A DNA stretch of 64,000 nucleotides from assembly GCF_003144245.1 (NCBI RefSeq), contig NW_020289980.1:186001-250000 (forward strand), read 5' to 3'. Both the position numbers and the translations under genes were made by a program. Shown in pieces: positions 53,056 through 64,000 of the stretch. How positions within the stretch are numbered: position 1 is the first letter of the stretch; every line of letters begins with the position of its first letter. This DNA comes from Jaminaea rosea. Its lineage: Eukaryota; Basidiomycota; Exobasidiomycetes; Microstromatales. The notes under the pieces were generated by a model, which was given only the letters and a program-made list of their open reading frames with translations, was not told where the DNA came from and ran no database searches.

Positions 53056-56009
53056 CTATCGCCTCCCTCCAAGCGTAACGTTGGAGTTGCCCGACCCACC
53101 ACGACTCATTGCTCCCCCAGCAGTAGCCGATGACCAAACCCTCTTAAGTCCCTGCACCGGATTGGAGCTCGCAGCCGCGGCGGCCGCCTCGCCCAGAGAT
53201 GTAAGGTGTAGATGGGACTGCGACTGGCCAGAGGAGCGATGAGCCGGTCGCTGATAGTTCGGCGTCAATCGCCCCCCGGCGCTGCTGCCGCTACCAGTGC
53301 GAGGGCTCGAGGGCGCAGTCATTGATCTTGTGGCTCCCCTGCTTCCTGCTGCTGCTGCTCCTCCGGCCGCAGGAGAAGCCGAGGAAGTCGTTGAAGCACT
53401 TGCCGCAGCAGCAGCAGCAAGCGCCGCCCTCGCAGACGGCCTCAGGGCCCTGTCCAGCCCTTCGCGCATAGGATCAAAGTACCTCCTCGTCATCTCATGA
53501 GAGCGATGCGTGGACAATACCTGGCTCGTGAGCGCTATGGCCCGCAAAGTGGCCGGTTCTGCCATGAGGGACGAAGATTGGGAGGCAGACATTGATCCAG
53601 ATTGAGGATGTTGATGGTGACTAGCGATATCGAGCGTCGGGGCATCTGCCGGGTCCAACGGAAATGGCTCAGGCGAGATTGCCGTCAAGCCGTGTATGAG
53701 GTGAACCGGCGTGGCGTTTGGGCCGTTGACCGCTGCGGAGCCGCTGAAAGACATCGTCGGGTCGTGGAAGGGGGTCCCATCCTCCAAGAAGTCGGAAGAC
53801 ACTCCACCTGCGCCATGACCACCGGCGATGCCCCGGCCGTGTGAAGTGCGAGCACCTAGGCCTGCTGCATTCGCGAGTGCCGGCGCCCAACTGGCCTCGA
53901 ATTCATCGCCATCGAAGCTCGGGGCAAGAAGCGCGTCATTGAGTGGTGTCTTCTCGATAGGAGGGCCACCAAGACCGTAGAGGCCAACGTAGCGGGTGCT
54001 TTGCCGCTGCTGCGAAGATGCAGCCTCCTTCCGTCCTTGTACCTGACCACTAGAGATGAACTGTGCCGACCAGACCGAGTTGGGCTTGACAGCAACGGCA
54101 GTGGGCTTGCCCCTGCGCTCTTGCTCCTTGGCAAAGATACTGACTACAGGCTTCGAGTGCCGATTACCTTCCAGAGAGGCATGAGCCAACGATGCAGACG
54201 CGCCGCTTCTTGCTGCAGAAGCGCCCACGTATGCACCGCCACTGCCGCCTCCGCCGCCCTGCTGCTCATCCATGGCATCCCTTGCCTGACGCAGCTTCGC
54301 CGCTAGCTTGGCAGCGTCTGCTGCTGTGAGGCTTCGTGTGCTCTCAGTGCGCCGTCGCTCTACTGCCTCGCTGCTGCCACTGCCACCACTACCAGAGCCG
54401 CCATGCGCTCTTGATAGCTCAGGCGGAATCGGCGCTCGAGAAGCAGTAGATCTTTGAGCATACCCGACAGTGGCCGAACCGCCGGGCAGCGTGATGTTTG
54501 ACCCAATCGATGCCGAGCTTCCAATTCTTCTCAGCGACTTGCCTCCGCCCTCGTGCAAGTACGCAGGCGCGCTTGGACTGTGCGTCATCCCCGTTGAGAA
54601 CGAGCGAGAGGGTACGGACATGAAGTCGTCTCCTCGCCTCTCCTGAAGAGCTCCCAAATTGCCAGCAAGCGCGTTGTGTGTGCTCAGCATGGGTGGGGCA
54701 GCTGCGTGGCGGTCTCTCGGCATGAGTGAGAGGGTGCGGGACCGCGTCGAGAGGCGAGAGAGAGTTGAGGAGGGGCTGCCTGTGAGGGTCTTGTTTGAGG
54801 CGCTTGAGCTGATGCGGAGGTGAGGCTGCGGACGGCCTGGGCCTTTCAAGGGGGTGCTCGAGCTGGACGACGTTGCCGCTGCTGCAGGCACGTTGACGTC
54901 TGGTGTTCTCGTGGCGTCAGAGGAGGACGTCTGTGTTGTAGAGATTCCGTTATTGCCGCCCAACGTGTCGTCCGAATCTGATCGCCCCCGGCGGGGAAGC
55001 GGTAAGGAAGAGACGTTCGCCATTTCCTCCCGACCTCGAGGGAAGGCAAGAGAGCCAGCCGGCTCGTCGCTGTCGGCAACGAGTGTCTTTGACGTGTCTG
55101 ACCTATTCATCGATGGTGGCGGCGGTGTTGCTTCTTTCCTAGATTCTGGAGCAGTGCGAAGCTGTGGGGCTGCCCTCGCAGAGCTCAACGCGGGTGGTGC
55201 CGCTGATGCCGCTGCTGCTGCCACAGCTGGCGCTGCTGTCGGCTTTTTCCTGGCGCCCATCGTCAAGCCCTCGTCATCCTCATCACCAGAAGCTTGCCTC
55301 GCAGGACTGTTTGGCGTGCTAGGCTCGGGCGTAGCGCTCGCCCATCCATCCTCATTGCCGCTCCCTGTGGCCTCTGCGTCTCTCGACCCCTTCGATGCGC
55401 TCTTCTTGCGCCTTCCTGCGCCGCCGGCACCACCGCCGCTGCCAGCACCACCGCCACCGCCGCCTGCTGCGGCTAGTTGTGTATGAGATTTGTTGCGCTT
55501 TCCTGCGAGATGTGTAGAGCTGCCAGCATTACCGCCCAATCGATGGAGTCTGTCTGACGACTTATGGTTACGCTTGACGCGAGAGGAGGATGAGGTAGCT
55601 GGTGGCGAGCGAGAAGGCCCTGCGGCGGGGCCTTCGTTGCTGGTCATACCGAATGCTGGATTCATGGGACTGAGAGTGAAGGAGTGAATTGATGCGCGAG
55701 AACAGACAATTGTCAGCAAAGTGATTCCGCGTGCGATCTGCTGCCGACTAATTGTCTCACTCACTTGTTTCTGCGTGAGTTCGTGCTACTTGAGCCACTG
55801 CTGCTGCCCTTTCTGTGATGATGCTGAGACGTCGAGGCGTTTTGACTTGCAACCGACTGCTCGTCCGATGCTGCAGACTGCGCTTCGGTGTTGGATGCTG
55901 TGTTACTGCTGTTGCTGCCACTCGCCCAGCTAGGCCCGGCAGCTGATGCTGATCCCGATCCTGATGCTGATGGCAGCTGCCCTGCCGATGTAGTGGTCAT
56001 TGTGGCCAT
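53056..56009 (-). CDS. Large Ser/Ala/Gly-rich protein of unknown function
   Basis: Two exons (56009-55765 and 55669-53056, 95-nt intron) give 952 residues starting MATMTTTSAGQL. Most of it is low complexity (Ser, Ala, Gly). Constrained-looking islands are SSDRLHRLGG and KRNKSHTQLA near residues 110-145, EDGWASATPEPSTPNSPARQ near 190, VWSAQFISSGQVQGR and YVGLYGLGGPPIEKTPLNDALLAPSFDGDEFEASWAP, and LTSQVLSTHRSHEMTRRYFDPMREGLDRAL towards the C-terminus. This pattern of short conserved patches in disorder recalls fungal nutrient-signalling regulators such as Mks1, but that is only a guess. No enzyme domain or membrane helix is visible. Confidence 0.72.
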
Positions 56010-56585
56010 GCTCGCACAAGCGTCGCGAGATCAATGATGAGTGGAGAGAAGAGAGAAAAGGAGAGCGGAGCGTTGCGTTGCAATCGATAGCCTCGAGCGA
56101 GCGGAGGCGGAGGCGCCGGCGCATTGCCCGTTGCTCGGGCTGAGCAAGCAGGCAAGGGCGCGTCCAGTCCAAAGCCAAGGCGCCGCCTGCCCTGCCGCCA
56201 GTCCGATTGAGGCAGTCGCGCTCAGGCCCACTAGTTCACCAAGCATACCTGAGCAGGCCAGCGGTGAGCAATCCAAGGTCAAGTCGAGCATCGTCACCCA
56301 GTAGCTTCAGCCAAGGCAAGGGATCACGTCGAAGGGCTGGCAATTGAATAATTGTAAAGATGAGATGAGATGAGATGAGATGAGAACGAGAAAACAGGTA
56401 GAGAAACGGTGTCTTGGATGAGTCCACTGTCGGGACGAGCTTGGTTGGGCTCACTTCGGCGCAAGTTGGTACAAAAGAGAGAGTGTGGGAGACAAGACAA
56501 GGAGACGAAGAAAGGGCACGGAGAGGGAGGTGACGCTGATTTGCAACAAGTGAAAGTGAGGGGAGGCGGTGATCTCGCCGCACCC
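56010..56585. other. Intergenic region with a GATGA microsatellite (576 nt)
   Basis: It lies between two minus-strand genes and holds the promoter of the Ser/Ala-rich gene and the 3' UTR of the Gln-rich gene. No gene was recognised. Confidence 0.45.
56359..56383. repeat. Microsatellite (GATGA)5
   Basis: Five perfect GATGA units, about 200 nt beyond the stop codon of the Gln-rich gene. Confidence 0.85.
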
Positions 56586-58112
56586 TCACGCAACCGTGGT
56601 AGTAACGGCGCGAGGGCTGCGCAGCTTGCTGAGGGCCTCCTTGCGAGTACGAGCATTGAGGCGCGTCGTGAAGTTGAGAGCCTTGAATTCGGTGGGAGGG
56701 CCTCGAGGTTGACGACTGGCTGGATGTACCAAAGCGGCAGGCATGGGGCTAACACTGCCGGAACCAGAGAAGGAGCGAGGCGTCACGAGCAGGGGAGCAG
56801 GTGGCCCCCCAGCCGATGCGTTGGCAGCCGGCGAAGGGATGCGGCCAGAGCGACCGAGGCTGCCGTACTGTGGCTGCTGCTTAGCAGGAAGGACGTTGCT
56901 GGGCTTGCCAGGAAGATCAGCAGAGAGAGCTTGGATGTGGTTGACGCCCTCCTCGGATGTCTGCGGCGTCTCGTCTGCACTGTTGAAGCTCTTCGAGCTG
57001 CGCACTGAGGGCGAGCCTTCGTCGCTGTCCTTGTCATCGCCGGCAGTCGCGGCTCGGCTCCGCCAGCTAGAAGCCTTGTCAGCATGGCTGACGGTGCGTT
57101 CGCGAGGGAGTGAGGTGGTAGCACCGCCAGAAGGACTGCGACGCTGACCGTCTCCAGCCTGGCGAGCCGCCTGCTGCTGGAGCTGCTGAAGCTGGAGCTG
57201 GTACTGCTGCATCTGGAGAGCCTGAAGCTGTTCCTGTGTCCTGGCAAGCTGGGCAGCAGCGGCCTGGCGCTCGTACTCCTCTTCGACGACGTCGATGGCG
57301 AACTGCCAGAGGTCGCGACCACCGAGCTGACGACGGTCAAGGCGGCCGAGCGACTCCTCCTCAAGGAGCTGGGCGTAAACGTGCTGGACCTGGCGGTTGC
57401 GCAGATTGGCCTGGATCGAGGCCTGAGCAGCCTGGCGCTGCTCCTGCTGCTGCTGACGCTGGGCCGACTGCTCGCGCTGACGCTGCTGACCAAAGTTCTG
57501 GAGATGGGCAAGAAGATTGTTGGAGTGCTGCTGAGCGGCTTCCTGCCTGCGCAGAATCTCAAGGTGCTGCTGCTCGTGAAGCTCAGCCTGACGCTGCTGC
57601 TGGTAGTACTGGGCGAAAGCGTCTTCCTCGCTCTTGTTGTTGTACTCCTGATAGCGGTGATGCTCAGAGTGAGGCTGTCCTTGCGTGACGCCGTAAGAGG
57701 CGGCGACGTTGGGGGTGCTGTGCATGGCAGACATTTGAATAGCAGCGAGCTGAGCCTGCACAGCGTCGAGATCGCTTCCATACTGGCGCTGCTGCTGGTG
57801 CTGCTGATGCTGCTGGTGCTGTTGGTGCTGATGCTGGTGGTATCCAGCAGGCATGAAGACGGCAGCATTGGGCTTGAGCTGCTGGGCGAGCTGCTGGTGG
57901 TGATGCTGCTGCGCCAACATGTCCTGATACTGGGCGCCGTTGCTGGCGCCAGGCGAGTCTCCACGACGAGTTCGAAGACCCGCCAAGAGGTCTGCCCGAT
58001 TGGACTGCTGTCGAGGATTGGGCGAGGGCCCGCGCTGAGGAGCGCCGTTGCCGCCTCGCTGCTCGTACGAGCGGTCGAGGCTGAGGTGGTGAGGCACTTG
58101 CTGAGCCATCAT
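56586..58112 (-). CDS. Gln/His-rich coiled-coil protein of unknown function
   Basis: A single exon of 508 residues starting MMAQQVPHHLSLDRSYEQRGG. The N-terminal third has His-Gln repeats (around residues 90-110). The centre (about 165-315) is a Gln/Arg/Glu-rich, probably coiled-coil region holding one non-repetitive island, VYAQLLEEESLGRLDRRQLGGRDLWQFAIDVVEEEYERQ. The C-terminus is Ser/Pro-rich and ends with PRGPPTEFKALNFTTRLNARTRKEALSKL, which looks conserved. No family was recognised. The Gln runs resemble those of transcription or RNA-granule factors, but there is no DNA- or RNA-binding domain to support that. Confidence 0.75.
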   Translation of the reverse strand: MMAQQVPHHLSLDRSYEQRGGNGAPQRGPSPNPRQQSNRADLLAGLRTRRGDSPGASNGAQYQDMLAQQHHHQQLAQQLKPNAAVFMPAGYHQHQHQQHQQHQQHQQQRQYGSDLDAVQAQLAAIQMSAMHSTPNVAASYGVTQGQPHSEHHRYQEYNNKSEEDAFAQYYQQQRQAELHEQQHLEILRRQEAAQQHSNNLLAHLQNFGQQRQREQSAQRQQQQEQRQAAQASIQANLRNRQVQHVYAQLLEEESLGRLDRRQLGGRDLWQFAIDVVEEEYERQAAAAQLARTQEQLQALQMQQYQLQLQQLQQQAARQAGDGQRRSPSGGATTSLPRERTVSHADKASSWRSRAATAGDDKDSDEGSPSVRSSKSFNSADETPQTSEEGVNHIQALSADLPGKPSNVLPAKQQPQYGSLGRSGRIPSPAANASAGGPPAPLLVTPRSFSGSGSVSPMPAALVHPASRQPRGPPTEFKALNFTTRLNARTRKEALSKLRSPRAVTTTVA

Positions 58113-59290
58113 CTAGTGACGAGTGACTTGAGCGATCGGTGTGATGGAGGTTACGAGGTGGGTATTAAAGGGTGCCGGACGAAGCAATGCTTGTCTGACG
58201 CTGTTGATGCGGGTACTGGTGTCTGTCTGTTTAACGTCGCGCGAAAGGCGTGCGATGAAGCGTATTACTGGGATTGGGTGGCTGCAGAGCAGGATGCGCA
58301 GCAACTGCAAGGACGACTGCAGAGCAGCGATGGTGTTGTAGCTTGGTTGATCCTCACAGAGGTATCTTGTTTTAGCAGGTTGCTGTTTGCGTGTGGGGGC
58401 GACAATGACGATGGGAAAGGGTTACGAGTGGGTGATGACACCTGTTGCTATGTGCGCGCTGAGAGGTGTGTAGTCGTGGCACCAGCAAGGCTGGATTACA
58501 AGAGGGTGACAGAAGTCGAAGCAGGGATAAGGGGGAGGCAATGCCGTAGCGCGATGACTCGCAGTGCGGTTGAGGCCGAGGCGGTATTGAGCGGCCAGAG
58601 GCTGTCTTCGCTTGGGCGGAGTGAGTGGCGAAGCGGCAGCACAGATGGTGTGACTTGCTACTGATATTGCTATCGCCGTCGTCGTTCGCTGAAGACGATG
58701 TTGAGGGAGGAGGAGGTGGGGTTCGCGCGTAGAAAGCTCGGGGGCAAAGGCGTTTGGGAAAGAAAGGAGGAATACGATCAAAATGGTGCAAGTGTCGAAG
58801 AAGAAATCTTGTGGTAGGCCGGGAACAAAGATGGGAACGAACTGGGGGGTAGGAAGGGGGTCTTTAGGTGGGGGAAAAGGGAAAGGGTGGAAAAAGGTAG
58901 AGAGGGAAAGGGAAGAGGGTGCGAGCTGGGACAGTGACGAGGAGGACGTCGACTCAGCGAGAGCCAAAGCGAGCCAGAGCAAAGCAAGGGGGCGCAGCGA
59001 GCGACTGGGCAGCTGGGCGGGCGGGCGGCAGGCAGCAGGCAGACGGCAGGCACAGGGCGGGACGGCGCCTTTTGACGGCAAAAGACCAGAGGCGGAGGCA
59101 CACACAGAGAGGCGTGGGCGCGAGACCGAGTCGAGACGCGATTTTGACGCCAAATCCACGACAATGCGACAGCGACGAGGCGACGACAACGAGCATCGAG
59201 CCAGAGAGGAGAGCAAAACATTGGCGGCATGGTATTGCGAGACATTTCGAGGCGACATTGGTCCGTTTGTGTCACGGCCTGAGATTTGGG
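58113..59290. other. Long intergenic region upstream of the Gln-rich gene (1.18 kb)
   Basis: It lies between the 3' end of the HPP gene and the start of the Gln-rich gene (both minus). On the minus strand it is rich in C/T runs (e.g. 58830-58920). Several sizeable ORFs exist on both strands but have skewed Arg/Ser/Pro composition, no ATG context and no family likeness, so none is called. It is probably a long promoter or 5' UTR. Confidence 0.45.
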
Positions 59291-59385
59291 TCACGCTCGG
59301 GCCCATCTCGACTGACGTTCTTCGCTCGCAGTCTCAGCCTCATCGGCCTCATTGACTTGTCTAAGAGCAGGGGCGGCGGGAGACG

Positions 59386-59416
<31 letters not shown>

Positions 59417-60704
59417 ACCTGCCAGACGGCCATTTGCCCCTGAGTGTAGCTCCTTCTCCTCCTTCCAAGCCGATTGATCCTGCCACTCGGAGACATTGAC
59501 AGCAGCGTCTGACCCTGCCGGGCCGTTCTCCATCTCGCGTGCCGTCGCGACACCGGCTTTCTCGAGATCATTTCTTTGACCGCCCACTGGTAGGATGGCT
59601 TGTTGTGATGGCTTCCTGCCGCCTCTTCGGCGGTATGCCTCTCTGGCCTTGCGACCATACACGCCGAGCTCCGGCCCAGGGAAGGTGGCCTTGCGGACGT
59701 CCTCGGGCGGGAATAACCACCAGACTGGCCAGCTACGACGGCCGAGGTTGATCCAAAGAAAGGCCCAGACCAGCATGATGGCTGCCGTGAGCATAACGAC
59801 TGGAACATACCGCCAGCCAAGATGAACGATCGGTGGCGACGTGACAGCAAGGACTGCAGTCGCACCACCTGGCGGGTGAATAGTGCGCGTCACCTGCTGT
59901 ACCAGGATGGCTGTACCTGTCGCGATACCTCCCGCAATCCAGACGAGGCTCCACGAGTGGTTGGTGTTGTCGACTTGGAAGTGCGAATTGAGGGCAAAGA
60001 GCTTGGTGATGATTACGCCGACCAATGCTGAGAGAACCTGGCCGAAGAAGAAGGAGCGTGGTTGGGAGAGCGGGGACATGGGCGCACCATAGAGCAGCAC
60101 GGCACTGGCTCCGAACGAGCCAACGATGGCCGGAGACGTCCAGGCGCCTTGAGGGACGTCGATCGAATCAGTAAAGGGAGTGGGACGAGTGAAGACGATG
60201 ATCACCCTGGGCGAGCGAGCAAAGCTGGGTCAGCTCTCGCACACGACATGCCTCTAGTCAGCCTCGGGCGCTCCCTCACAAGCCGACGCCAATGGTACCT
60301 CCAATCCAGCCCCAAATGTAGCCTTCGAGCCACATAGGGATCTTCTTGAGAAGAGGCTCGAGCGGAGACCTGAACTTCCTGGAATACCAAGGAGGACGGG
60401 CCTGTGGCTGGCCAGCGGCGCCGCCCTTGCCCTTTTCCAGGTCGCCGGCAGTTTGAGTCGCGCCCGCGCCAGGTGGTGATGAACGTGCTGCAGATGGTGC
60501 TCTTGCCTTCGACAAAGGCCGCCTAGATGACGATCTCAGTCTTCCAAAGGCCTTGACACTCCGTGATCGCGATCTGTCATCGCCATCGTAGCTTCCCCTC
60601 ACCGTCCTACTCTCTGACCTCCATCGCGTTGTGCTGCCGCCAGGGGCAGCCGTCGCTGTCGATGACAGGGATGTCTGCGCTTGCTGTGGCGGCGGCGAAG
60701 ACAT
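59291..60704 (-). CDS. HPP-family integral membrane protein
   Basis: Two exons (60704-60280 and 60206-59291, 73-nt intron) give 446 residues. A Ser/Arg-rich cytosolic N-terminus is followed by about four to five membrane helices. The junction restores GWIGGTIGVGLVIIVFTRP. HPP-family motifs are PAIVGSFGASAVLLYG, SPLSQPRSFFFGQVLSALVG, TRTIHPPGGATAVLAV (the HPP motif itself) and LGWRYVPVVML. Plant and cyanobacterial members transport nitrite; fungal members are uncharacterised. The C-terminal tail has a nine-Ala run encoded by a GCC/GGC repeat (plus-strand 59382-59409). It is divergent from the Tic20-like gene. Confidence 0.88.
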
Positions 60705-61220
60705 GCTATCGGCAGCGGCGAGCGCAGACAGGGAGATCGGATAGCAGAAGAGTGAGGAAACGAGGAGCAGAGCTTGGTTTTTAAAGAGGTGGATGCAGCG
60801 GAATGGCGCCTTCGGCGACCCAACGAATGACCTACCCCGCATCGATCCACTCGAAAATGCAAAGGCCGCCGGCGGCCGTGCCGAAGATGGCCGACCAAGG
60901 AGTACTGAGCTCGCCGCCGGTCACAGGGCACGATGACGCTGCAAACTGAACGAGATTAGTGACGGGCAGAGCTCAGGCGTAATAGATGTTAGTCTCAGTG
61001 AGCTGTTCGATACCATGCCTGTTGAGCAAACTAGCTCAAGAAGGTGAATGAGACACGACGTTCCGTTCCGGCGGGGACGATAGTCGCTGCATCGCATCGC
61101 ATCTCGCTCTGTCGTCCTCGTCCGTTCGATCCGTCCGTCCGTCCGTCCGTCCACCCAAGCAGCATTGGTCTCGCTCCTGACCCACCCCTCACTCGCACCG
61201 CATCGCAAGCGCAGCTCAGC
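60705..61220. promoter_or_regulatory. Divergent promoter region between HPP and Tic20-like genes (516 nt)
   Basis: It lies between opposite start codons and contains a CCGT microsatellite (61131-61152) about 70 nt upstream of the 61221 start. Confidence 0.4.
61131..61152. repeat. Microsatellite (CCGT)5
   Basis: Five perfect CCGT units plus CC, in the probable 5' UTR or promoter of the downstream gene. Confidence 0.85.
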
Positions 61221-62140
61221 ATGGTCAATCCCTCGTCCTCAAGCGCAGCTACCTTCGCTCCTTTCCAGCCCCCGCCAGACGAGGCACATCAGCAGGCACA
61301 GCGCTACCAGCCTTCACCGGCAGTCGCTCCTCCCTCACCCCCACCGAAGCAGCGTTACATGGATGAGAACCCGTACGAAGACGACCCGCGATACGCCACT
61401 GAGAGCTATCAGAGTGGGTCGCTGCAACATCAACAGCAGCAGCAGCAGCAGCAGTTTCAGCAAACGCAGCAGGGGGGCTTTGGTGGATCTCAAGCGCAGC
61501 AGTCTCTCTCATCGGCCGGTATGGGATCTTGGGGAAGCGGTGTCCAGCCAGATGCTGCGAGCTACATGACTTCACAGGGAGTCAGCATTTCCAATCTGTG
61601 CTTCATGGCTTGGGCCCTTCCGCCTTTCAGTGGAGTCTTTGTCCTCATCTTCGAGACGACGAATGTAAGTCCACCACTAGACCCGTTAGCTGCAGGAGGC
61701 TACCTCAAGCTCACTCAAACTTCTTTCCCCTCCCTTCCTCCCTCACCCATCCTCGCAGGACCTCGCTCGCTTCCATGCCTATCAATCCTCACTATGCGGC
61801 GTGGGCATGATTCTCGCCCTATACATCCTGCGCTCTTGGTTCGGTTGGTACACGCTCAGCATCATCTTCGGCATGGGATCCTTGGGAGCCTGTTGGGTGG
61901 CCGGGTGAGTATCAGCGGCCGCACGGAGGCTTGACTGAACGTCAAGCTCAAAGATTGTCTCTATCTCTCGACCGCTGTCACAGAAACAACGCACATCGAG
62001 CCGCCCCTACACTGGGCAAGGAGCCCTACTTGCCGTATGTCGGACCGTGAGTATTGCCCCCACCAGAGGTCCTCAAGATTGCCTGCTGACTTTCTTCACG
62101 TTCCATCAGGCTGGCGGAGGAGTGGGTAGGATCTGAATGA
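61221..62140 (+). CDS. Small membrane protein, Tic20/DUF4870-like
   Basis: Four exons (61221-61664, 61759-61904, 61984-62046, 62110-62140; introns of 94, 79 and 63 nt) give 227 residues. The first 120 residues are Gln/Pro/Ser-rich with a poly-Gln run. About three membrane helices follow: SNLCFMAWALPPFSGVFVLIFETTN, then DLARFHAYQSSLCGVGMILALYIL, then YTLSIIFGMGSLGACWVAG. The arrangement PPF.GVFVLIFE followed by RFHAYQS is the signature of the Tic20-like/DUF4870 (UPF0132) group. The end, KEPYLPYVGPLAEEWVGSE, is also typical. Fungal function is unknown; ER or Golgi location is likely. The last exon is only 31 nt. Confidence 0.82.
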
Positions 62141-62448
62141 AGGGGTGGACTCCGAACAAGCGATACCCAGTAGCAAGAGACACAACTGCCATCTTACTTC
62201 AGTCGCGGGCGCCTGCAGAGGCAAGGACAACTATAGACAACGTCAGAGGCACCTGCCTCATCCTTAATGCTATCGTACTGCTCAAGCGCTCGCACACAAA
62301 CGCATTGCCTGTTGGTATATGTAGCGTCGCATCGTTACGCTCGAATGGCAAATGCCGATACTGTACATATGATCGAGTCCTGCGCGAGAGATGGCCGTGA
62401 TGTTGAAGGGGTCAATTCGAGTTTCTACTACCCAGGTCGAACGCAAGG
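62141..62448. other. Convergent intergenic region (308 nt)
   Basis: It lies between the 3' ends of the Tic20-like and Tctex1-like genes. No gene or RNA was recognised. Confidence 0.4.
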
Positions 62449-63249
62449 TCAGGAATTTCTCACATTGGAGCTGAGTGCGACCCGAACGGCGAAGGATGGA
62501 CAATCGTCAGCAGGCATCCACTCCTCTTGAACCTTTTCCTCGCTCGTACTCACTACATCTCCTGCACAACCGCGTCTCTCTCCTCCCAATGGCAGCTCAT
62601 GTCCGCTCTCCCCCCTTGACCTAGATTCTCCACTAGCTGAACCTGTACAACGTACTTGAAACCCCTCGGTTCCACTTCGATCATCTTGGCCTTGATCTGC
62701 TGCGCCAGGTCCCGCGTCAGGGAGCGCTGCGCTGCTTTCGACTCGGGCGAAGCGCTGCGGTCCCACGTTGTAGTGAAGAGGCGGGTGGAAAGGAGAGACC
62801 TGAGTGTGAGTTGAAAGGGTTCCGTTGGGAATCTAGACGGGTGTAGAAAGGGTGAGTAGACGGGAAAGTGAGCCCAGGGAGCGGGATGGGGCCTGTTTCC
62901 ATCGAGGCTGCTCATCGACTTACTTGGACCTCGATGATGAGGAGGAGGAGCCCAGCGCTGCGCCAGCGCCGGCCGCTGCTGAGCTACTGCTGCTCGAGGA
63001 CGGCGGAACAGGGCTTGCCATGCAGTTCTTGGGTCTTGTATGAACCTGCTTCTCCGGGCCTTGATGACGGATCTCGAAGTTGATGGAGGTGTTGGTTGCA
63101 ACGGACACAAAGGCGTCCCAGTCCGCTGCTCGTCTCGCTCGCTCCGCCCTCTGTCCCTCATCCGCTCGCCACGCGCGCTGAGACGAGCTGAGTCCACTTG
63201 ATCGCTTGCGCCGCTCGAGCCACTTGCCCGTCCTTACGTTGTCGTCCAT
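62449..63249 (-). CDS. Tctex1-like dynein light chain family protein
   Basis: Three exons (63249-62924, 62832-62554, 62470-62449; introns of 91 and 83 nt) give 208 residues. The N-terminus is Arg-rich (MDDNVRTGKWLERRKR), then FEIRHQGPEKQVHTRPKN and a Ser/Ala run. The Tctex1-like core has LTRDLAQQIKAKMIEVEPRGFKYVVQVQLVENLGQGGRADMSCHWEERD, i.e. the YKYVVxxxxxENxGQG...CHWD pattern. The last exon (YSNVRNS) is only 22 nt; without that splice the protein would stop two codons earlier, after VQEM. It may act as a dynein cargo-adaptor light chain. The fold call rests on the middle segment; the C-terminal strand is shorter than usual. Confidence 0.65.
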
Positions 63250-63295
63250 TCGTCCCTCGCCCTCGAATCACCAACGAGACCAAAGGCGACGAACG
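63250..63295. promoter_or_regulatory. Very short bidirectional promoter between Tctex1-like and RBX1 (46 nt)
   Basis: Only 46 nt separate the two opposite ATG codons, so the core promoters and 5' UTRs must overlap or extend into coding sequence, if both starts are right. Confidence 0.55.

Positions 63296-64000
<705 letters not shown>

Noticed and set aside
57381-58664. 427-residue plus-strand ORF with many Leu/Val runs, resembling a membrane protein
   Set aside because: It is the antisense of CAG/CAA (Gln) repeats in the Gln-rich gene; CTG repeats read as Leu give a false hydrophobic signal.
58422-59306. 294-residue minus-strand ORF upstream of the Gln-rich gene
   Set aside because: Ser/Pro/Arg/Cys-rich composition with no conserved motif, overlapping several equally long ORFs on both strands; more likely a C/T-rich 5' region.

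Overview
The window is intron-poor but intron-containing nuclear DNA of a fungus, most likely a basidiomycete and probably of the Ustilaginomycotina (smut-type yeasts); this placement is inferred. The support is short GT-AG introns (mostly 61-95 nt), GC-rich sequence, Ser/Ala/Gln-rich low-complexity inserts in conserved proteins, and gene families such as a retinal-binding fungal rhodopsin, a Cco1/CarX-type carotenoid oxygenase, palC, cyanase and an adenylate-forming reductase. About 28 genes are recognisable, packed on both strands. No mobile element, viral remnant, CRISPR array or tRNA was found.

Layout. 1-853: 3' end of threonine deaminase (ILV1). 1196-5956: a divergent pair, a microbial rhodopsin (minus) and a carotenoid cleavage oxygenase (plus), separated by a 1.5 kb intergenic region; together they form a likely retinal-making and retinal-using photoreceptor module. 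6350-9649: RRP14/SURF6 and a BAX-inhibitor-1 protein. 9524-18313: an LRR protein, an AP180/CALM-type endocytic adaptor whose tail is full of Ark/Prk kinase motifs, and gamma-tubulin complex protein GCP3. 18547-25257: FGAM synthase (ADE6), a GT32 glycosyltransferase and cyanase. 25776-31833: an MFS sugar transporter, a short-chain dehydrogenase and a palC/RIM23-like BRO1 protein. 31887-41617: TFB4 (TFIIH), then three consecutive genes for predicted mitochondrial proteins (tyrosyl-tRNA synthetase MSY1, a large SppA-type S49 peptidase, a BolA protein), then the MYST acetyltransferase ESA1. 41900-48975: a LysM-domain protein, an A-T-R adenylate-forming reductase and a small hypothetical. 49314-58112: the FUN30 remodeller and two large low-complexity proteins of unknown function. 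59291-64000: an HPP membrane protein, a Tic20/DUF4870-like membrane protein, a Tctex1-like dynein light chain and the 5' part of RBX1.

Most genes are housekeeping and functionally unrelated. The exceptions are the rhodopsin/oxygenase pair and the run of mitochondrial genes. Spliced models were built by hand from GT-AG sites that keep frame and restore family motifs; exon ends are given per gene and have not been checked against transcripts.
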